From: JBGPTK01 sp963797765
GTDB taxonomy: Bacteria; Acidobacteriota; Terriglobia; Acidiferrales; UBA7541
Assembly: GCA_963797765.1 (NCBI GenBank)
Contig: CAWCQU010000003.1
Coordinates: 496,001 to 560,000 of the forward strand
Direction of reading: 5' to 3'
DNA: 64,000 nt
The notes below the pieces were generated by a model. That model did not search any database. It saw nothing but the letters and a program-made list of their open reading frames with translations, and was not told the DNA's origin. The position numbers and the translations under genes were made by a program. Positions 63,901 through 64,000 of the stretch are shown here, piece after piece (position 1 is the stretch's first letter; each line of letters starts with the position of its first letter).

Positions 63901-64000
63901 GGCCGTGGCCAAGCCGCCCGAAGTGATTGTAGCCACACTCGTGGTAGCAGAGTTCCAAGTCGCGCTACTGGTCAAATCTTGTGTGCTGGAATCCGTGTAA
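60961..64000 (-). CDS. Kelch/Ig-like repeat giant surface protein (5' end outside window)
   Basis: Over 1000 codons and open to the window end, so the N terminus is missing. The N-terminal part has at least three tandem BIG2-like Ig domains (VSIAVTPANPSITSGSTKQFTATGTYTDSTTQ; SSIAVTPKAATISVGDSQDF). After a Ser/Gly-rich linker come about a dozen kelch/galactose-oxidase-type repeats with the core ATLLNNGKVLIVGG and SSAELYDPATGMF, spaced about 55 residues. A second Ig-like domain (SISIQPGSATISPLGNQKF) interrupts them. Such proteins are exported adhesin-like or carbohydrate-binding. The DNA repeats are tandem coding repeats, not CRISPR. Confidence 0.85.
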   Translation of the reverse strand, partial: YTDSSTQDLTSSATWNSATTSVATITSGGLATAVGTGSSVIKATSGSVNGSTTLTVTAATLVSIAVTPANPSITSGSTKQFTATGTYTDSTTQNLTSSVTWNSATTSVATITTGGLATGVAAGTSLIKATSGSINGSTTLTVTSPTLSSIAVTPKAATISVGDSQDFTATGKYSDNSTQDITTSVTWSSSDTSVATIGTHTGIAKGVNSGAAIIQATLGSITSDSAALGVSGNYSKSGSTGSASSGASQTQLPGTGVLTTGGTQGDPIGIANANLYDPTNGTYTPTGSMNTARGDQTATLLNNGKVLIVGGTSDGTNGLSSAELYDPATGMFTPASGSMSSARDQHTATLLPNGKVLIAGGSGATGPVSSAELYDPISQTFLPTGSLKTARGNHAAILLGNGKVLIVGGQGSSGALASAEIYDPNTNAFSFTSGSMSTARNGLTATLLNGGKVLIVGGGNAGGPQATAELYDPATNLFTLTSGSLNTARTQHSATLLNDGTVLIAGGATPSGPVNTSEIYDPGSQTFSFTGDLNTGRNMQSSIRLDDGTVLVYGGQDSSGADLSSSEIYHPDNFLPPGLVSISIQPGSATISPLGNQKFVAVATFSDNSTQVLASATWSSSNTAIAVVTNDATNYGTAIGIAPGVVTITATVGSADSSISGTATLTVRSSGFVTTTGSLSTGVYTHSATLLNNGMVLVAGGENSSGVPVTNAELFNPGPQTFTATTGSLATARELHSATLLSNGKVLLAGGYSGSAALASAEIYDPGTNTFSATTGSLTKGRYGHTATLLRNGTVLIVGGEGSGGSSLATAEIYDPVAGTFSNTTGNLNAARTSHTATLLSNGTVLIVGGYSGSAALASAEIYNPATGTFTTTSSSLSVARFYHTATLLTNGKILFVGGSNSSFASLSSAEIFDPMAGTFSTTASITGIRANATATLLSNGTVLVAGGLNSIGNPLDSIGIYDPVAGTFSAPTTLLKAARGDHTATLLPNGSVLLVGGLGASATILKSAELY

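Overview
The window looks like a chromosomal segment of an Acidobacteriota (Terriglobia-like) bacterium. The inference rests on gene content: a Ser/Thr kinase fused to a TolB-like propeller, Ig-like/kelch secreted proteins with 'TTGG'-rich repeats, a complete hopanoid operon, LpxD/LpxL-type outer-membrane genes, protealysin-type M4 peptidase, and many short dispersed hairpin repeats. No rRNA or species marker is present, so the rank is an inference from content.

Layout. 1-794: C-terminal end of an Ig-like cell-surface protein. 1297-5602 (minus): osmolyte module of glucosyl-3-phosphoglycerate synthase (GpgS), a second GT-A glycosyltransferase, a MscS-type membrane protein that starts inside the glycosyltransferase gene, and a divergent sugar-phosphoglycerate phosphatase. 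5730-6085: structured remnant that may be the 5' part of a group II intron. 6365-10976: M23 peptidase, a protealysin-type metalloprotease with an adjacent emfourin-type inhibitor, a DedA protein and small genes. 11377-12327: tRNA-Arg, a GIY-YIG gene, a local duplication and two aberrant tRNA-like copies. 12394-21172 (minus): Tat-exported beta carbonic anhydrase, kinase-propeller, and an RND efflux pump (permease broken by a one-base frameshift) with its lipoprotein adaptor.

21495-28618: MoaD-like protein plus a BNR-propeller protein; an ECF sigma/anti-sigma operon driving three LiaI/LiaF-like membrane proteins; an AglD-like flippase-type membrane protein overlapping NrdR. 28806-31440: double-GNAT acetyltransferase and a DUF4157/HEAT locus damaged by several homopolymer indels. 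32344-37795: alpha/beta hydrolase, ArnT-like GT39 enzyme, LpxL-like acyltransferase, LpxD, and a MobB-like P-loop protein.

38190-48702 (plus) is the centrepiece: shc-hpnH-hpnA-hpnG-two zinc MDR dehydrogenases-hpnC-hpnD-hpnE, mostly with 1-8 nt overlaps. It encodes squalene synthesis (HpnCDE), cyclisation (SHC), side-chain addition (HpnH) and processing (HpnG, HpnA). The two dehydrogenases are not standard hpn genes and are candidates for an unassigned side-chain redox step.

48983-64000: TPR-like membrane protein, a DUF4239-DUF3365 fusion with a CXXCH motif, a second BNR-propeller protein, zinc-ribbon protein, DUF72 protein, HPF-like ribosome hibernation factor, tRNA-Lys, a secreted lipase-like protein, large secreted Ig-like proteins (one probably frameshifted) and a kelch/Ig-like giant protein running off the window end.
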